Source: CALZIK01 sp046756565
GTDB taxonomy: Bacteria > Acidobacteriota > Thermoanaerobaculia > Multivoradales > JAHEKO01
Assembly: GCA_046756565.1 (NCBI GenBank)
Contig: JBHHWO010000003.1
Location: 3,153-67,152 of the forward strand
DNA length: 64,000 nucleotides
Reading direction: 5' to 3'
A program made the position numbers and the translations under genes. The notes under the pieces are model-generated. The model saw nothing but the letters and a program-made list of their open reading frames with translations, made no database searches and had not been told where the DNA came from. Below are positions 35,902 to 44,849 of the stretch, one piece after another (within the stretch, counting starts at the first letter, position 1; every line of letters begins with the position of its first letter).

Positions 35902-37319
35902 CAGCTATTCGATCTCCGCTTCTTCGAGCCGGCCCTGTCCTTGCGATCGGCCCAGCCCTGCAAGTTGCGTTGTCGCGCGCGGCCCACCCCCAGCCCGCCT
36001 TCCGGCACATCCTGGGTGATCACCGAGCCCGCGGCGGTCGTCGCTCTGTCGCCGACTCGAACCGGCGCAACCAGCATGGTATCGCTCCCAATGAAGGCGC
36101 CGGCTCCGATCTCGGTTCGATGTTTGGCTTCGCCGTCGTAGTTGCAGGTCACTGTCCCGGCACCGATATTGGCTCGATCGCCGATCTCTGCGTCGCCCAG
36201 ATAGGACAGATGCCCCGCTTTGACGCCGCTGCCAAAAGTCGAGTTCTTGATCTCGACGAAGTTGCCGACGCGGCAGCCGGTACCGAGGTGAGCGCCCGGC
36301 CGCAGCCTGGCGTACGGGCCCACGCGGCAACCGGCCTCGACGGTCGAGTCTTCGATCACGGTCATCGGGCCGATCTCGGCATCGCGCCCGACTCGGGCGT
36401 TTCGAATCCACGCGCCCGAGTGGACAATCGCTCCCGACTCGATCGTCGTATCTCCAGCCAGGGTCACGCCGGGATGGATCACGGTATCGGCCGCGATCGC
36501 GACACCGGCTTCGATGACCGTCCGCTGCGGCTCGAGAATCGTCACGCCGGCCACCATCAGCTCGGCGCACTTGCGATCCAGCAGCAGGCGGTGAACGCGG
36601 GCGAGATCCGCTCGGTCGTTGACGCCGAGGGCCTCATCGACATCGGCGAGCTCGAACAGCCCCAGCTGCGTTCCGGCTTCGGCCGCAGCGGTGAACGCGT
36701 CGGTGAGATAGAGCTCACCCAGGGCGTTCGAGGGACGCAGATTGGACAGGTGGGGCTCGATCTCGGCCGACGGAACGACGTAGATTCCCGCGTTGACCGT
36801 GCGCACCGCCAACTCGTCGGCGCTCGCATCCGCAGCTTCGACAATGCGTGCCAAGGTGCCATCCGGCCCGGCGATCACGCGACCGAGCGAACCCGGCGAG
36901 CTCTGTTCGGCAACCGCAAGCGCCCAGCCGGTCCCCGCGTGGTCGAGCAAGGAGACGAGAGTCGAGCCGGTCACCAGCGGCACGTCGCCGGAGAGCACCA
37001 GCAGCCGTGCCGGCGCGTCGAGAGCCGTGACGGCGCGGGCAAGCGCGTCGCCGGTGCCTCTCTGGTCGAGCTGTTCGACCCACTCCGGTGTCGGCCCGGA
37101 GCCGGCTTGAGCGAAGGTCGAGCGTACCGCCCCGGCTCCATGGCCGATCACGGCCAGGACCCTTTCGCAGCCGGCATCGGCCGCGGCCCGAAGAACCCAC
37201 TCGAGCAGGGGCCGGCCCGCCGCACGGTGCAGCACCTTGGGCTTCGCCGAGCGCATACGAGTTCCGCGCCCAGCGGCCAGAACGACGGCAACGGTCGGCA
37301 GCTGGGAGGCTTCGGTCAT
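35901..37319 (-). CDS. glmU: bifunctional UDP-GlcNAc pyrophosphorylase / glucosamine-1-phosphate acetyltransferase
   Basis: A 472-residue enzyme making UDP-GlcNAc. VVLAAGRGTRMRSAKPKVLH is the uridylyltransferase signature, QRGTGDALARAV and SGDVPLV follow, and the C-terminal left-handed beta-helix has the hexapeptide periodicity (GDTTIESGAIVHSGAWI) and acetyltransferase region (VEIKNSTFGSGVKAGHLSYL, GAGTVTCNYDGEAKHRTEIG). A TAGACT -10-like box (37331-37326) ends 6 bp before the ATG, suggesting a leaderless start. Confidence 0.96.
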   Translation of the reverse strand: MTEASQLPTVAVVLAAGRGTRMRSAKPKVLHRAAGRPLLEWVLRAAADAGCERVLAVIGHGAGAVRSTFAQAGSGPTPEWVEQLDQRGTGDALARAVTALDAPARLLVLSGDVPLVTGSTLVSLLDHAGTGWALAVAEQSSPGSLGRVIAGPDGTLARIVEAADASADELAVRTVNAGIYVVPSAEIEPHLSNLRPSNALGELYLTDAFTAAAEAGTQLGLFELADVDEALGVNDRADLARVHRLLLDRKCAELMVAGVTILEPQRTVIEAGVAIAADTVIHPGVTLAGDTTIESGAIVHSGAWIRNARVGRDAEIGPMTVIEDSTVEAGCRVGPYARLRPGAHLGTGCRVGNFVEIKNSTFGSGVKAGHLSYLGDAEIGDRANIGAGTVTCNYDGEAKHRTEIGAGAFIGSDTMLVAPVRVGDRATTAAGSVITQDVPEGGLGVGRARQRNLQGWADRKDRAGSKKRRSNS

Positions 37320-37347
37320 GCTTCTAGTCTAGCCGGGAGCCGAGCAG

Positions 37348-38346
37348 CTATGACGCTTGCCGGTCCGAAACGCGCCTTTGCGCGAGATCCAGCACCGCGC
37401 TCCGAAGCTTGCCCGGGTCGTGGCGGATCAGATCGCCTTCCTCGAGCAGATCGGCCCCGATCAGGGCCGGTCGCCCTTCCGAGGCGCGGTGCTCGGGCAT
37501 CCGGACCGGCTCGGCTCCGGCCTCCGCATAGCGACTCACTACCCCTTCCGGAAGGGCGCCCCGGTGCGCGAGGACCACGTCCACGAGATCAAGACCCGCA
37601 TGCCGCCGGAGCGCTTCGAGGTGTGCCGCAGCATCCATGCCGTCGGTCTCACCCGGCTGGGTCATCAAGTTGAGCACCAGCGCGACCTGAGCGTGGCTCC
37701 CCGCGAGGGCGTCGGCGATCCCCGCGATCAGCAAATTGGGCAGAATCGAGGTGTAGAGAGATCCCGGACCCAACAAGATCAGGTCCGCGGCTTCGATCGC
37801 TTCGATGGCGGGAGGAAACGCCGCGGCCCGGACCGGCTCGAGCTCCATGGTCTCGAGCGCCTCACCGGACCGGCCGATCGCCGATTCGCCTTCGTACTCC
37901 GTGCCCGAGATTCCCCGACCCCGGAGCCTGACGTCCGTCAGGGTCGCCGGAAGGATCCGCCCGCGCACCGAGAGAATCGATTCGGCGGTCAGAATCGCCT
38001 GCGAGAAATCGCCTGTGATTCCGGTCAAGGCGGTCAGGAACAGGTTACCGAAGGAGTGCCCGGCCAGGCCCTCGCCCATCGCAAAGCGGTATTGGAAGAG
38101 CTTGGCGACCAGATCCTCGTCGTCGGCCAGCGCCACCAGGCAATTGCGGATGTCCCCCGGTGCGGGCACGCCGAAGTCTCGACGCAGGCGCCCAGAGGAG
38201 CCGCCGTCGTCGCTGACCGTCACGATCGCGGTCAGATCCGAGAGCTCGTCGTCGACCGCGGGCTTCAGAGCCCTGAGCAGTACGGCGAGGCCGGTGCCGC
38301 CACCGACCGCGACGACCCGCGGAAGCTTGGATTCAGTTGCCTGCAA
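37348..38346 (-). CDS. yvcK: gluconeogenesis factor YvcK family protein
   Basis: A 332-residue CofD/YvcK-fold protein. PRVVAVGGGTGLAVLLRALK, TVSDDGGSSGRLRRDFGV, PGDIRNCLVAL, GLAGHSFGNLFLTAL and LGPGSLYTSILPNLL are diagnostic. In Bacillus and Listeria YvcK binds UDP-GlcNAc and supports cell-wall synthesis on gluconeogenic carbon; its place beside glmU and glmS fits this. No suitable ATG lies at the expected place; a TTG at 38346 gives the normal N-terminus and overlaps the end of the TPR gene. An ATG at 38394 would add 16 residues. Confidence 0.92.
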   Translation of the reverse strand: MQATESKLPRVVAVGGGTGLAVLLRALKPAVDDELSDLTAIVTVSDDGGSSGRLRRDFGVPAPGDIRNCLVALADDEDLVAKLFQYRFAMGEGLAGHSFGNLFLTALTGITGDFSQAILTAESILSVRGRILPATLTDVRLRGRGISGTEYEGESAIGRSGEALETMELEPVRAAAFPPAIEAIEAADLILLGPGSLYTSILPNLLIAGIADALAGSHAQVALVLNLMTQPGETDGMDAAAHLEALRRHAGLDLVDVVLAHRGALPEGVVSRYAEAGAEPVRMPEHRASEGRPALIGADLLEEGDLIRHDPGKLRSAVLDLAQRRVSDRQAS

Positions 38347-38965
38347 AAAGAGACGCGTGATCAGGGTCGCTCCGCAGGGAGTCGAAATCCTCATCGTGAG
38401 CCGCAACCACCCGGTTCCGGGCGTTGGCGTCGATCGCCTTGGTCAAGAAATCCGCGGCCTTCTCGTCGTCGCCCTGAAGGGCGTGAATCGCAGCCGCCAG
38501 ATACGCGAAGCGCTCGTCCTTCGCGGACCGTCCGCCCCGCATGCAGATATCGAGTGCCTGGTCGAGCTCGCCGCGATTGCGCAGGAAAACGGCCTCCAGA
38601 TATGGATCGTCGGCTCCCTGGCCCTTTTTGGCCAGGTTGTGCTCGCAAACCGCCAGATAGCGCCGGGCGCTCTGCCCGAGGGAGGGCAGGTCGGTTGCCT
38701 TGCGCACCTGCTCGAGCATCTTCGCGGCCTCTCGCCACTTCTTCTGATAGGTGGCTTTCACCGCTTTCTCGAACAGCTTGACGTTGGGATCGTCTGCCAG
38801 GTTGGGCGCGACGACCATGTCGTGGGCCGTGAGACCCAGCTCGGTGAGCTTGGCTTCCACGGTATCGGCGTCGGTCTTGAATCGCTCGGCAAGCTCCGCG
38901 AGGCGACGCTTCTTCGCATAGCGCTTCAGGTAGGTCAGGTCTCCGGATTTCCAGCGCTTCGCCAT
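38333..38965 (-). CDS. tetratricopeptide-like protein of the mgl cluster
   Basis: A 210-residue cytoplasmic protein. The first 50 residues are basic and helical (KSGDLTYLKRYAKKRRLAEL, then ERFKTDADTVEAKLTELGL), resembling a small DNA- or protein-binding helical bundle. From residue 60 TPR-like pairs occur (AVKATYQKKWREAAKMLEQV, YLEAVFLRNRGELDQALDIC, AAAIHALQGDDEKAADFLTK). It lies 3 bp after mglA and overlaps yvcK, so it may link the MglA switch to wall metabolism, but this is inference. Confidence 0.8.
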   Translation of the reverse strand: MAKRWKSGDLTYLKRYAKKRRLAELAERFKTDADTVEAKLTELGLTAHDMVVAPNLADDPNVKLFEKAVKATYQKKWREAAKMLEQVRKATDLPSLGQSARRYLAVCEHNLAKKGQGADDPYLEAVFLRNRGELDQALDICMRGGRSAKDERFAYLAAAIHALQGDDEKAADFLTKAIDANARNRVVAAHDEDFDSLRSDPDHASLFAGN

Positions 38966-38968
38966 GCT

Positions 38969-39553
38969 CTACCTTTTCCTCAGTTCGACCAGGATCTGTT
39001 TCGCCACCGCCTTGAGCGTGTCGAATACGCCAACGCCCTGGGGAGCTACCGCTTCGAACGTCGGCTCGCGCTTGTAGTTGAGCATCCGGTACATCTCGTC
39101 GACCGGCATGGCGTTGGGAAGGTCGCGTTTGTTGAACTGCAATGCCGACGGAACCGTCTTCAAGTCGAAGCCGTGATCGCGCAGGTTCGCTTCCAGATTG
39201 CGAATCGACTCGACGTTCGCCTCCATGCGCTCACGCTGGCTGTCGGCCACGAAGATCACGCCGTCCACGCCTTTGAGGATGAGCTTCCGACTGGCGTCGT
39301 AGAAGACCTGGCCGGGCACGGTATAGAGGTGGAAGCGAGTCGTAAAACCGCGGATCGACCCGAGATCGAGCGGCAGGAAATCGAAAAACAGCGTTCGGTC
39401 CGCCTCGGTAGCAAGTGAGATCATCTTGCCCTTCCGGTCGGGCGCGGTCTTGTTGTAGATGTACTGGAGGTTGGTCGTTTTGCCGCCCAGGCCGGGGCCG
39501 TAGTAGACGATCTTGCAGTTGATCTCCTTGGCCGCATAGTTGATGAACGTCAT
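38969..39553 (-). CDS. mglA: MglA-type small Ras-like GTPase
   Basis: A 194-residue polarity GTPase. The P-loop is YYGPGLGGKTTNLQYIYNK, switch I lies around TAPDRKGKMISLATEADRTL, the usual DxxG is replaced by YTVPGQ as in MglA proteins, and the base-recognition motif is FNKRDLP. In Myxococcus MglA-GTP marks the leading pole and drives motility; in other phyla it organises polarity. mglB, its GTPase-activating partner, is directly upstream (46 bp). Confidence 0.95.
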   Translation of the reverse strand: MTFINYAAKEINCKIVYYGPGLGGKTTNLQYIYNKTAPDRKGKMISLATEADRTLFFDFLPLDLGSIRGFTTRFHLYTVPGQVFYDASRKLILKGVDGVIFVADSQRERMEANVESIRNLEANLRDHGFDLKTVPSALQFNKRDLPNAMPVDEMYRMLNYKREPTFEAVAPQGVGVFDTLKAVAKQILVELRKR

Positions 39554-39599
39554 CGCTGATCTCTGTGCCTATCGACTACCTGTGGAACGACTCGCAGAC

Positions 39600-40079
39600 C
39601 TATTCGCTGAACAGGGCGTCGATGTCCTCGTCGGTGATCTCCGAGAACGGGCTGGGCTCCGAAACGCCCTCCTCCGGGAGCGCCTTGGCGTCCATCTCAT
39701 CGAAGACCTTCTTGAGCTCCACGCTCGCTCGCTTGACTCTCAAACGCACCAGCCCCAGAGACGAGCGCTCGTCGAAGATCACCAGGAGAATCGCACGGCG
39801 CGCGACGATCGAGATATGGATGTGGTCCCGCTGCCCCTCGTGGAAGAGGACGGAGAACTCCCGTTCACCGATCAGCTTGGCCAGGCCGTCGGTCGCGGCG
39901 ACGTTGCCAGCGGTCAGCGAGGCCAGGGAGGTCGAATCGAACTCTTCGGTCTCGCCCGCGGCCGCAATGTGCTGGCCGTTCTTGTCGATCAGGAAGACCG
40001 CCTTGGCGTTGGCGTCCTGGCGGAGCCTGCGCAGGGCGTCCTCTAGACGCCGAAACTCTGTTTCGAAAACTACTTCCAT
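39600..40079 (-). CDS. mglB: roadblock/LC7 domain protein, MglB-like
   Basis: A 159-residue protein with one roadblock/LC7 domain (about residues 10-120): AVFLIDKNGQHIAAAGETEE, STSLASLTAGNVAATDGLAK, HIHISIVARRAILLVIFDER. MglB dimers activate GTP hydrolysis by MglA. The C-terminus carries an acidic tail (DEDIDALFSE). Adjacent to mglA, as in characterised systems; probably first gene of the mglB-mglA-TPR-yvcK run. Its upstream region is shared with divergent glpD. Confidence 0.92.
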   Translation of the reverse strand: MEVVFETEFRRLEDALRRLRQDANAKAVFLIDKNGQHIAAAGETEEFDSTSLASLTAGNVAATDGLAKLIGEREFSVLFHEGQRDHIHISIVARRAILLVIFDERSSLGLVRLRVKRASVELKKVFDEMDAKALPEEGVSEPSPFSEITDEDIDALFSE

Positions 40080-40197
40080 GATCGGGACTTACCTGGATGG
40101 ACTCTATTCCCCCGGCACCAAAGGCGCCGCGAAAAATATCACAACCCCCACGGTTTACTCCAAACACTGATGGTACGGTATTTAGCCCTGTCTGAGA

Positions 40198-41877
40198 ATG
40201 GCTTCCGGGCGGGTTTTCGACGGAATCCTCATGCGCGCGCTCGTCCCCCCGAGATCCACGGCGTCTCGCGACCGCGACTTCGAAGGCCTGGGCTCGGAAT
40301 CCTGGGATCTCCTGGTCATCGGCGGCGGAATTACCGGCACCGCTGTGGCCCGCGACGCCGCCCTTCGGGGCCTGAGAACGGCCCTTGTCGAGCAGGGCGA
40401 CTTCGCGTTCGGAACCTCTAGCCGCTCCTCGCGACTGGTTCACGGCGGCCTGAGATACCTGGCGGACTTTGATTTCTCGTTGGTGCGCGAGGGGCTGGTC
40501 GAGCGCAAACGGCTCCTCGAGGCGGCTCCGGGGCTGGTACGGCCTGTGCGATTCACCTACCCGGTCTATCGCGGCGACCCCGACGGCCTCTGGAAGGTAC
40601 ACCTGGGGGTGCGTCTCTACGATGCGCTGTCGTTCGGCTACGGACTCGGTGACACCGAAAAACTCAACCGCGATCGGCTCTTGGCGTCCGTTCCCGGACT
40701 GCGCCGGGACGGTCTCGTGGGAGCGGTCACCTACTTCGACGCCGCGACCCACGACACCCGGCTGACCCTGGCGGTGGCTCGCTCGGCGCGAGACGCCGGA
40801 GCGCTTCTGGTGCCGCGCTGCCGGGCACTGGGCCTCACCGGAGACTCCGAATCGAGCCAGGGCGCCGAGATCGCGGACCTTCTGGGCGATCGACGTGTCC
40901 AGGTGCGGGCCAAGGCCACGGCGCTCTGTTGTGGTCCGTGGCAGACCCTCTATCCGCCGGCCACGGTCGAGCTCCGAACCGCGCGCGGCACTCACATTTC
41001 GCTCAAGAACCGGCGGATTCCGCTCGACGGCTACATCGCTCTGCGCTCGCCTCGGGACGGCCGCTTCGCCTTTGCGATGCCGATCGGTCGTTACATCGTC
41101 TTCGGCACCACCGATACCGACGATCGCGTCGAGCCGGGCTTGGTCCGGCCGTCGGCCGAGGACACCGAATATCTGCTCGAGCTCGCCAATCACGCCTTCC
41201 CGGCAGTCGACGTGACCGCCGACGACGTCACCGGCGCCTGGGCCGGGTTGCGGCCGCTGGTCGCCGAAAGCGGCGAGGAAGACGCCGACGCCTTGTCGCG
41301 ACGCCATCAGATCGTCCCCGGCCCGCCGGGCCTGTGGATCCTCACCGGCGGCAAGCTCACCACCCACCGGCGCATGGCGGAGGATCTGGTCGACGAGATC
41401 GCGCCGTTTCTGGAGCGGGCGGGAGTCGCCGTCGGCGACTGCCGCACACAGGAAGGTCGCTTCTCGTCCGCTTCGCTCGAATCAGGCGGGCATCGTCTTG
41501 CCGCCGTGGGAGTCTCCGAGGCTGCGATCGATTCGGCCGCCGGCCTCTACGGACCTATGATCGAGGAGCTCTCGGTCCGCGTCCAGACACCCGAAGGCGC
41601 CGAGCCCGACGCCGCGCTTCGCCGAGCCCAGATCGCAATGGCGGTCGAAGATGAGTGGGCGCTTTCCCTCGACGATCTCCTGCTCCGCCGGCTCGAGCCC
41701 GGTCCTCTCGATCTCAAGGCCTGCTGGAGCGAAGCTCCTGCAGCCGCGCACGAGCTGGGCTCGCGGCTCGGCTGGACCGACGACGAGATAAGGCATCAGG
41801 CCGCCGAGCTCCGCGGCGGCATCGAGCGCGATCTCGAAGCGGCTGACGTGCCGCTGCCACGCAGCACCCACGAGTAG
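40198..41877 (+). CDS. glpD: glycerol-3-phosphate dehydrogenase/oxidase
   Basis: A 559-residue FAD enzyme oxidising glycerol 3-phosphate to dihydroxyacetone phosphate with electrons to quinone. The dinucleotide-binding motif is DLLVIGGGITGTAVARDAAL, followed by GTSSRSSRLVHGGLRYL; HQIVPGPPGLWILTGGKLTT marks the C-terminal FAD contact, and a helical C-terminal domain follows. The ATG at 40198 is used; an in-frame ATG at 40231 is possible, and neither has a good ribosome site. No glpF or glpK is adjacent. It is divergent from mglB (118 bp). Confidence 0.94.
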   Translation: MASGRVFDGILMRALVPPRSTASRDRDFEGLGSESWDLLVIGGGITGTAVARDAALRGLRTALVEQGDFAFGTSSRSSRLVHGGLRYLADFDFSLVREGLVERKRLLEAAPGLVRPVRFTYPVYRGDPDGLWKVHLGVRLYDALSFGYGLGDTEKLNRDRLLASVPGLRRDGLVGAVTYFDAATHDTRLTLAVARSARDAGALLVPRCRALGLTGDSESSQGAEIADLLGDRRVQVRAKATALCCGPWQTLYPPATVELRTARGTHISLKNRRIPLDGYIALRSPRDGRFAFAMPIGRYIVFGTTDTDDRVEPGLVRPSAEDTEYLLELANHAFPAVDVTADDVTGAWAGLRPLVAESGEEDADALSRRHQIVPGPPGLWILTGGKLTTHRRMAEDLVDEIAPFLERAGVAVGDCRTQEGRFSSASLESGGHRLAAVGVSEAAIDSAAGLYGPMIEELSVRVQTPEGAEPDAALRRAQIAMAVEDEWALSLDDLLLRRLEPGPLDLKACWSEAPAAAHELGSRLGWTDDEIRHQAAELRGGIERDLEAADVPLPRSTHE

Positions 41878-41920
41878 GCCTCATCCGCGAAAGTGTCGGG
41901 CGGCGGCCTCTCCCGAGGTA

Positions 41921-41954
41921 GGGGTCGGAGATGGGGATCGAGGGAGAGAGGGGG
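41921..41954 (+). other. G-rich tract with potential to form a G-quadruplex
   Basis: Four guanine runs (GGGG at 41921 and 41933, GGG at 41942, GGGGG at 41950) separated by 8, 5 and 5 nt lie in the 84 bp gap between the convergent glpD and NYN genes. It could fold as a three-tetrad quadruplex at the end of glpD mRNA and might influence termination. Confidence 0.4.
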
Positions 41955-41961
41955 AGACCCT

Positions 41962-42786
41962 TTAGGCGGTCTTGCGGGCCGTCGAGCGCTTCGGCGCCCG
42001 CTTGGCCGGTCGCTTGCGCGAGCGTCCGCCCCCGACCAGGCCCGTGATGACGTAGGTGCCGGCGCGCGGGTCCTTCTTGAGCTTGATCAGCTTGCTCTTC
42101 TCCGCGTCCTCCAGGAGCTCGGAGAACGAAGAGTAGCCGTAGTAGCCCTCCGAGAAGGACGGCCGCTTCCTCTGCATGGTCTGCTTGACCATCGAGCCCC
42201 AGAGAACGTCCTTGTTCTCGCGTTGGAGGGCGTGAATCGAGTCGATCATGAGGGTGAAGGCCTCGGCGTTCTTGTCGGAGACGCCCGACGCGGTCTTGAT
42301 CTTCGGGGTCGCCTGCGACTCGCGCCAGACGTCCTCGTAGAAGATGAACTCGTCGCAGTTGTCGATCAGGAGGTTGGCCGACGAGTTCTTGACGCCGACG
42401 CCGATCACCATCTTGTTGTTTTCCTTCAGCTTGGTCACCAGCGGCGTGAAATCGCTGTCGCCGGTCAGGACGACGAAGGTGTCGATGTGCTCCTTGGAAT
42501 GAGAGACGTCCATGGCATCCACGACCATCTTGATGTCGGCCGAGTTCTTGCCGGAGTAGCGCCGCTTCGGGATGTCGATGAGTTCGATTCCGGCCTCGTG
42601 GAACTCGCGCTTGAAGTCGCGGTAGCTCTCCCAGTCGGCGTACGCCTTCTTTACGATGATCTTTCCCTTCTCGACCAGTCGCTCGAGAATCAGGTTGATG
42701 TTGAGTTTCTTGATATCCGAATCGCGCACTCCGAGCGCGATGTTTTCCAGATCGCAGAACAAAGCGATCCGCTTTTCGTCATTCAC
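41962..42786 (-). CDS. NYN-domain (PIN-like) RNase with C-terminal LOTUS-type domain
   Basis: A 274-residue protein. The NYN fold is clear: RIALFCDLENIALGV (first catalytic Asp), KRRYSGKNSADIKMVVDAMD and TFVVLTGDSDFTPLVTKLKE (Asp cluster), VIGVGVKNSSANLLIDNCDE. Residues about 180-250 (AFTLMIDSIHALQRENKDVL, then QRKRPSFSEGYYGYSSFSEL) match the OST-HTH/LOTUS helical domain, and the end is a Lys/Arg/Ala tail (RKRPAKRAPKRSTARKTA). Such proteins are thought to act on RNA; the target is unknown. It lies between glpD and tyrA. Confidence 0.9.
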   Translation of the reverse strand: MNDEKRIALFCDLENIALGVRDSDIKKLNINLILERLVEKGKIIVKKAYADWESYRDFKREFHEAGIELIDIPKRRYSGKNSADIKMVVDAMDVSHSKEHIDTFVVLTGDSDFTPLVTKLKENNKMVIGVGVKNSSANLLIDNCDEFIFYEDVWRESQATPKIKTASGVSDKNAEAFTLMIDSIHALQRENKDVLWGSMVKQTMQRKRPSFSEGYYGYSSFSELLEDAEKSKLIKLKKDPRAGTYVITGLVGGGRSRKRPAKRAPKRSTARKTA

Positions 42787-42915
42787 GGGTATTTCCTCTT
42801 ATCGGTTCTTGTTTCTCTAGAAGGACTTCCGAGGTCCGGCGCCGTCGTTGTCCCTGGCGACCTTGTCTTGGAACAAGAGAGGTAAGCCGGGGCCCGAAGT
42901 TCCTGTGCGCGGAGC

Positions 42916-43989
42916 TTAGCACGGGGAAGCCGGCAGACGCTCGGCCGCTGCCGCCATCCACTTCGCGAAACCGTTGCGATCCCGCCGTTGGATCAGGTCA
43001 CGCAAGTGCCCGAGCGCTCGCTCCAGCCTGGCAACGGCTTCTTCCGAGTACGGGTTGTCGACCTGAATCTCGAAATAGACCTCGGGGCTCTCCCGGACCA
43101 GAGTCGCCGCCAGTTTCTCGAGCCCCCTGTCGGTCGTGCTGTGAAGCTCCACCGATCGCTCACCGCCGTCGACACGGGCTCCGGCAAACGCCAGCGTAGA
43201 GGCGTGGGCGAGGCTCAGCATGTCGGCCATCAGGCGATCGTGCTCGTCGAGACCGATCCGGATCAGACGGGCCGAGGTCGGCGCGAAGAGATCGCTGACG
43301 AAGTCCTCGGCGCCTCTGTCGCCGGTGTCGCAGACGACGACATCGCAATCGCGCAGGCTGGTGGTGGTGGGTCCGAAAAGTGGGTGAAACGAGGACACCC
43401 GAACACCTCGGGCCTGAAGATTCCGGATGGCCTCGACCATGGGGGTCTTGATACTCGCCATGTCGCAGACGATCCCGCTGGGCGGTGCGGAGCACCAGTC
43501 GCGGTAGAGCTCTGCGGTACGGCTCGGCGGGGCCGCCGACACCACCAGCTCGACCTCGGTCAGGCGCGATCGAGTCGCCTCATCGATCCCCCCCGGACTG
43601 CGCGGATCGAGAACCGCGACCCGAAACTCCTGGGCCCGCAGAAACGAGACCATCCAGCGCCCCATCCGACCCGCGCCGCCTACGACGATCGCGCTCTTGC
43701 CCTTTCCAGCAGCCGCGAAGCGCAGACGCTGCGCTTCCTGCGCCGTGACCGAGGCCGACATGAGCGTCGAGAGAATGTCGTCGGCCAGGTGCGGATCCAG
43801 ACCAGTGGTTTGCGCGATCTCGCGGCCCCGGTCGAGCACCTTGCGCTCCTGACGGTAGTCGACCGTCGGCAGGTCTTGGCTGAGCTTGATCGCCGCAACC
43901 TCACGCGCCAGCTCGATTCGGCGAGCTGCACTTTCAAGGATTGTCTCGTCCAGCTTGCGAATACGATGGCGGGCATCCTCGAGATCCAT
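42916..43989 (-). CDS. tyrA: bifunctional chorismate mutase / prephenate dehydrogenase
   Basis: A 357-residue enzyme for tyrosine synthesis. Residues 1-90 are an AroQ-type chorismate mutase (RHRIRKLDETILESAARRIE, DYRQERKVLDRGREIA), and the rest is the NAD-dependent dehydrogenase (IVVGGAGRMGRWMVSFLRAQ, SFHPLFGPTTTSLRDCDVVV, HASTLAFAGARVD), the E. coli T-protein layout. The ATG at 43989 is favoured by AAGGAG 7 nt upstream over a GTG 21 bp earlier. TATACT (44037-44032) is a good -10 candidate. Confidence 0.94.
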   Translation of the reverse strand: MDLEDARHRIRKLDETILESAARRIELAREVAAIKLSQDLPTVDYRQERKVLDRGREIAQTTGLDPHLADDILSTLMSASVTAQEAQRLRFAAAGKGKSAIVVGGAGRMGRWMVSFLRAQEFRVAVLDPRSPGGIDEATRSRLTEVELVVSAAPPSRTAELYRDWCSAPPSGIVCDMASIKTPMVEAIRNLQARGVRVSSFHPLFGPTTTSLRDCDVVVCDTGDRGAEDFVSDLFAPTSARLIRIGLDEHDRLMADMLSLAHASTLAFAGARVDGGERSVELHSTTDRGLEKLAATLVRESPEVYFEIQVDNPYSEEAVARLERALGHLRDLIQRRDRNGFAKWMAAAAERLPASPC

Positions 43990-44031
43990 GGGCGTCTCCT
44001 TGGGCGGCACAATGGGTAACTCTGCTCACCC

Positions 44032-44068
44032 AGTATAGGCAGGAAACAGGCCGGTCCCCTGATACGAT
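44032..44068. promoter_or_regulatory. divergent -10 boxes of tyrA and ubiX
   Basis: TATACT on the minus strand (44037-44032) for tyrA and TACGAT on the plus strand (44063-44068) for ubiX. The tyrA leader carries GGGTGA-GCAGAG-TTACCC, a 6-bp hairpin. The ubiX box ends 12 bp before its ATG. No convincing -35 elements are seen. Confidence 0.4.
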
Positions 44069-44080
44069 CCCGGCCCCGCG

Positions 44081-44716
44081 ATGAACGATTCCACCTCTGC
44101 GAGAATCGCACTCCTGGTCACCGGCGCCTCGGGCATGAGCTTGCCACGAGTGTTGCTCGGTACGCTCGCGAGCCATCCGGCCATCGAGAAGATTCACCTG
44201 GTGGTCTCGGCGGGAGCCAGCCAGGTGCTCAAGCATGAGCTCGATCGTGACAAGACCGGAGCCGAGGACCTCATTGGCGCTGCTGCGATCGAACCGGCGG
44301 ACCGCGAGCGGATTACGGTCCATCGCGACAGCGAGCTTGACGCTGCGGTCGCGTCCGGCTCGTACCGGCTGACCGGAACCGCGATCGTGCCCTGCAGCGC
44401 GGGTACCCTGGGTGCGCTCGCCACCGGCAGCGCGCGTACGCTGATCCAGCGCGTCGGTGCGGTGGCACTCAAAGAGGATTGGCCCCTGGTTCTCGGTTTC
44501 CGCGAAACTCCCCTTTCGATCGTCCACCTCGAGAACCTCCGCCGCCTTGCCTACGCGGGGGCCGTGATCCTGCCACCCGTGCCCGCCTTCTACATCGGGG
44601 GTGACTCGATGGATCGCTTCCTCGAGCACTACAGCCTCCGGATCATGGATCGACTGGGTCTTGCCGCGGTCGACTCGAGCGAGCTTCGCTGGCCGCCTCG
44701 GGGACACCTTTCCTAG
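44081..44716 (+). CDS. ubiX: UbiX family flavin prenyltransferase
   Basis: A 211-residue flavoprotein. LLVTGASGMSLPRVLLGTLA, HLVVSAGASQVLKHE, GTAIVPCSAGTLGALATGSA and RETPLSIVHLENLRRLAYAG are family motifs. UbiX makes the prenylated FMN used by UbiD-type decarboxylases. Its position 133 bp upstream of mqnE suggests service to a decarboxylation step of futalosine-type menaquinone synthesis, but the UbiD partner is outside the window. Confidence 0.93.
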   Translation: MNDSTSARIALLVTGASGMSLPRVLLGTLASHPAIEKIHLVVSAGASQVLKHELDRDKTGAEDLIGAAAIEPADRERITVHRDSELDAAVASGSYRLTGTAIVPCSAGTLGALATGSARTLIQRVGAVALKEDWPLVLGFRETPLSIVHLENLRRLAYAGAVILPPVPAFYIGGDSMDRFLEHYSLRIMDRLGLAAVDSSELRWPPRGHLS

Positions 44717-44849
44717 GTGTCCCCTTCTCGGCTGGTTTTCGGAGTCTCCTCCGGTCGCAACGGCGCATCATCCGTACGTCGCGACCTGGGCGTAGAGGAG
44801 GCGGTACCCCGATATACTCGCAGTCCCAAGACCGCCACGTTTCGCGCCC

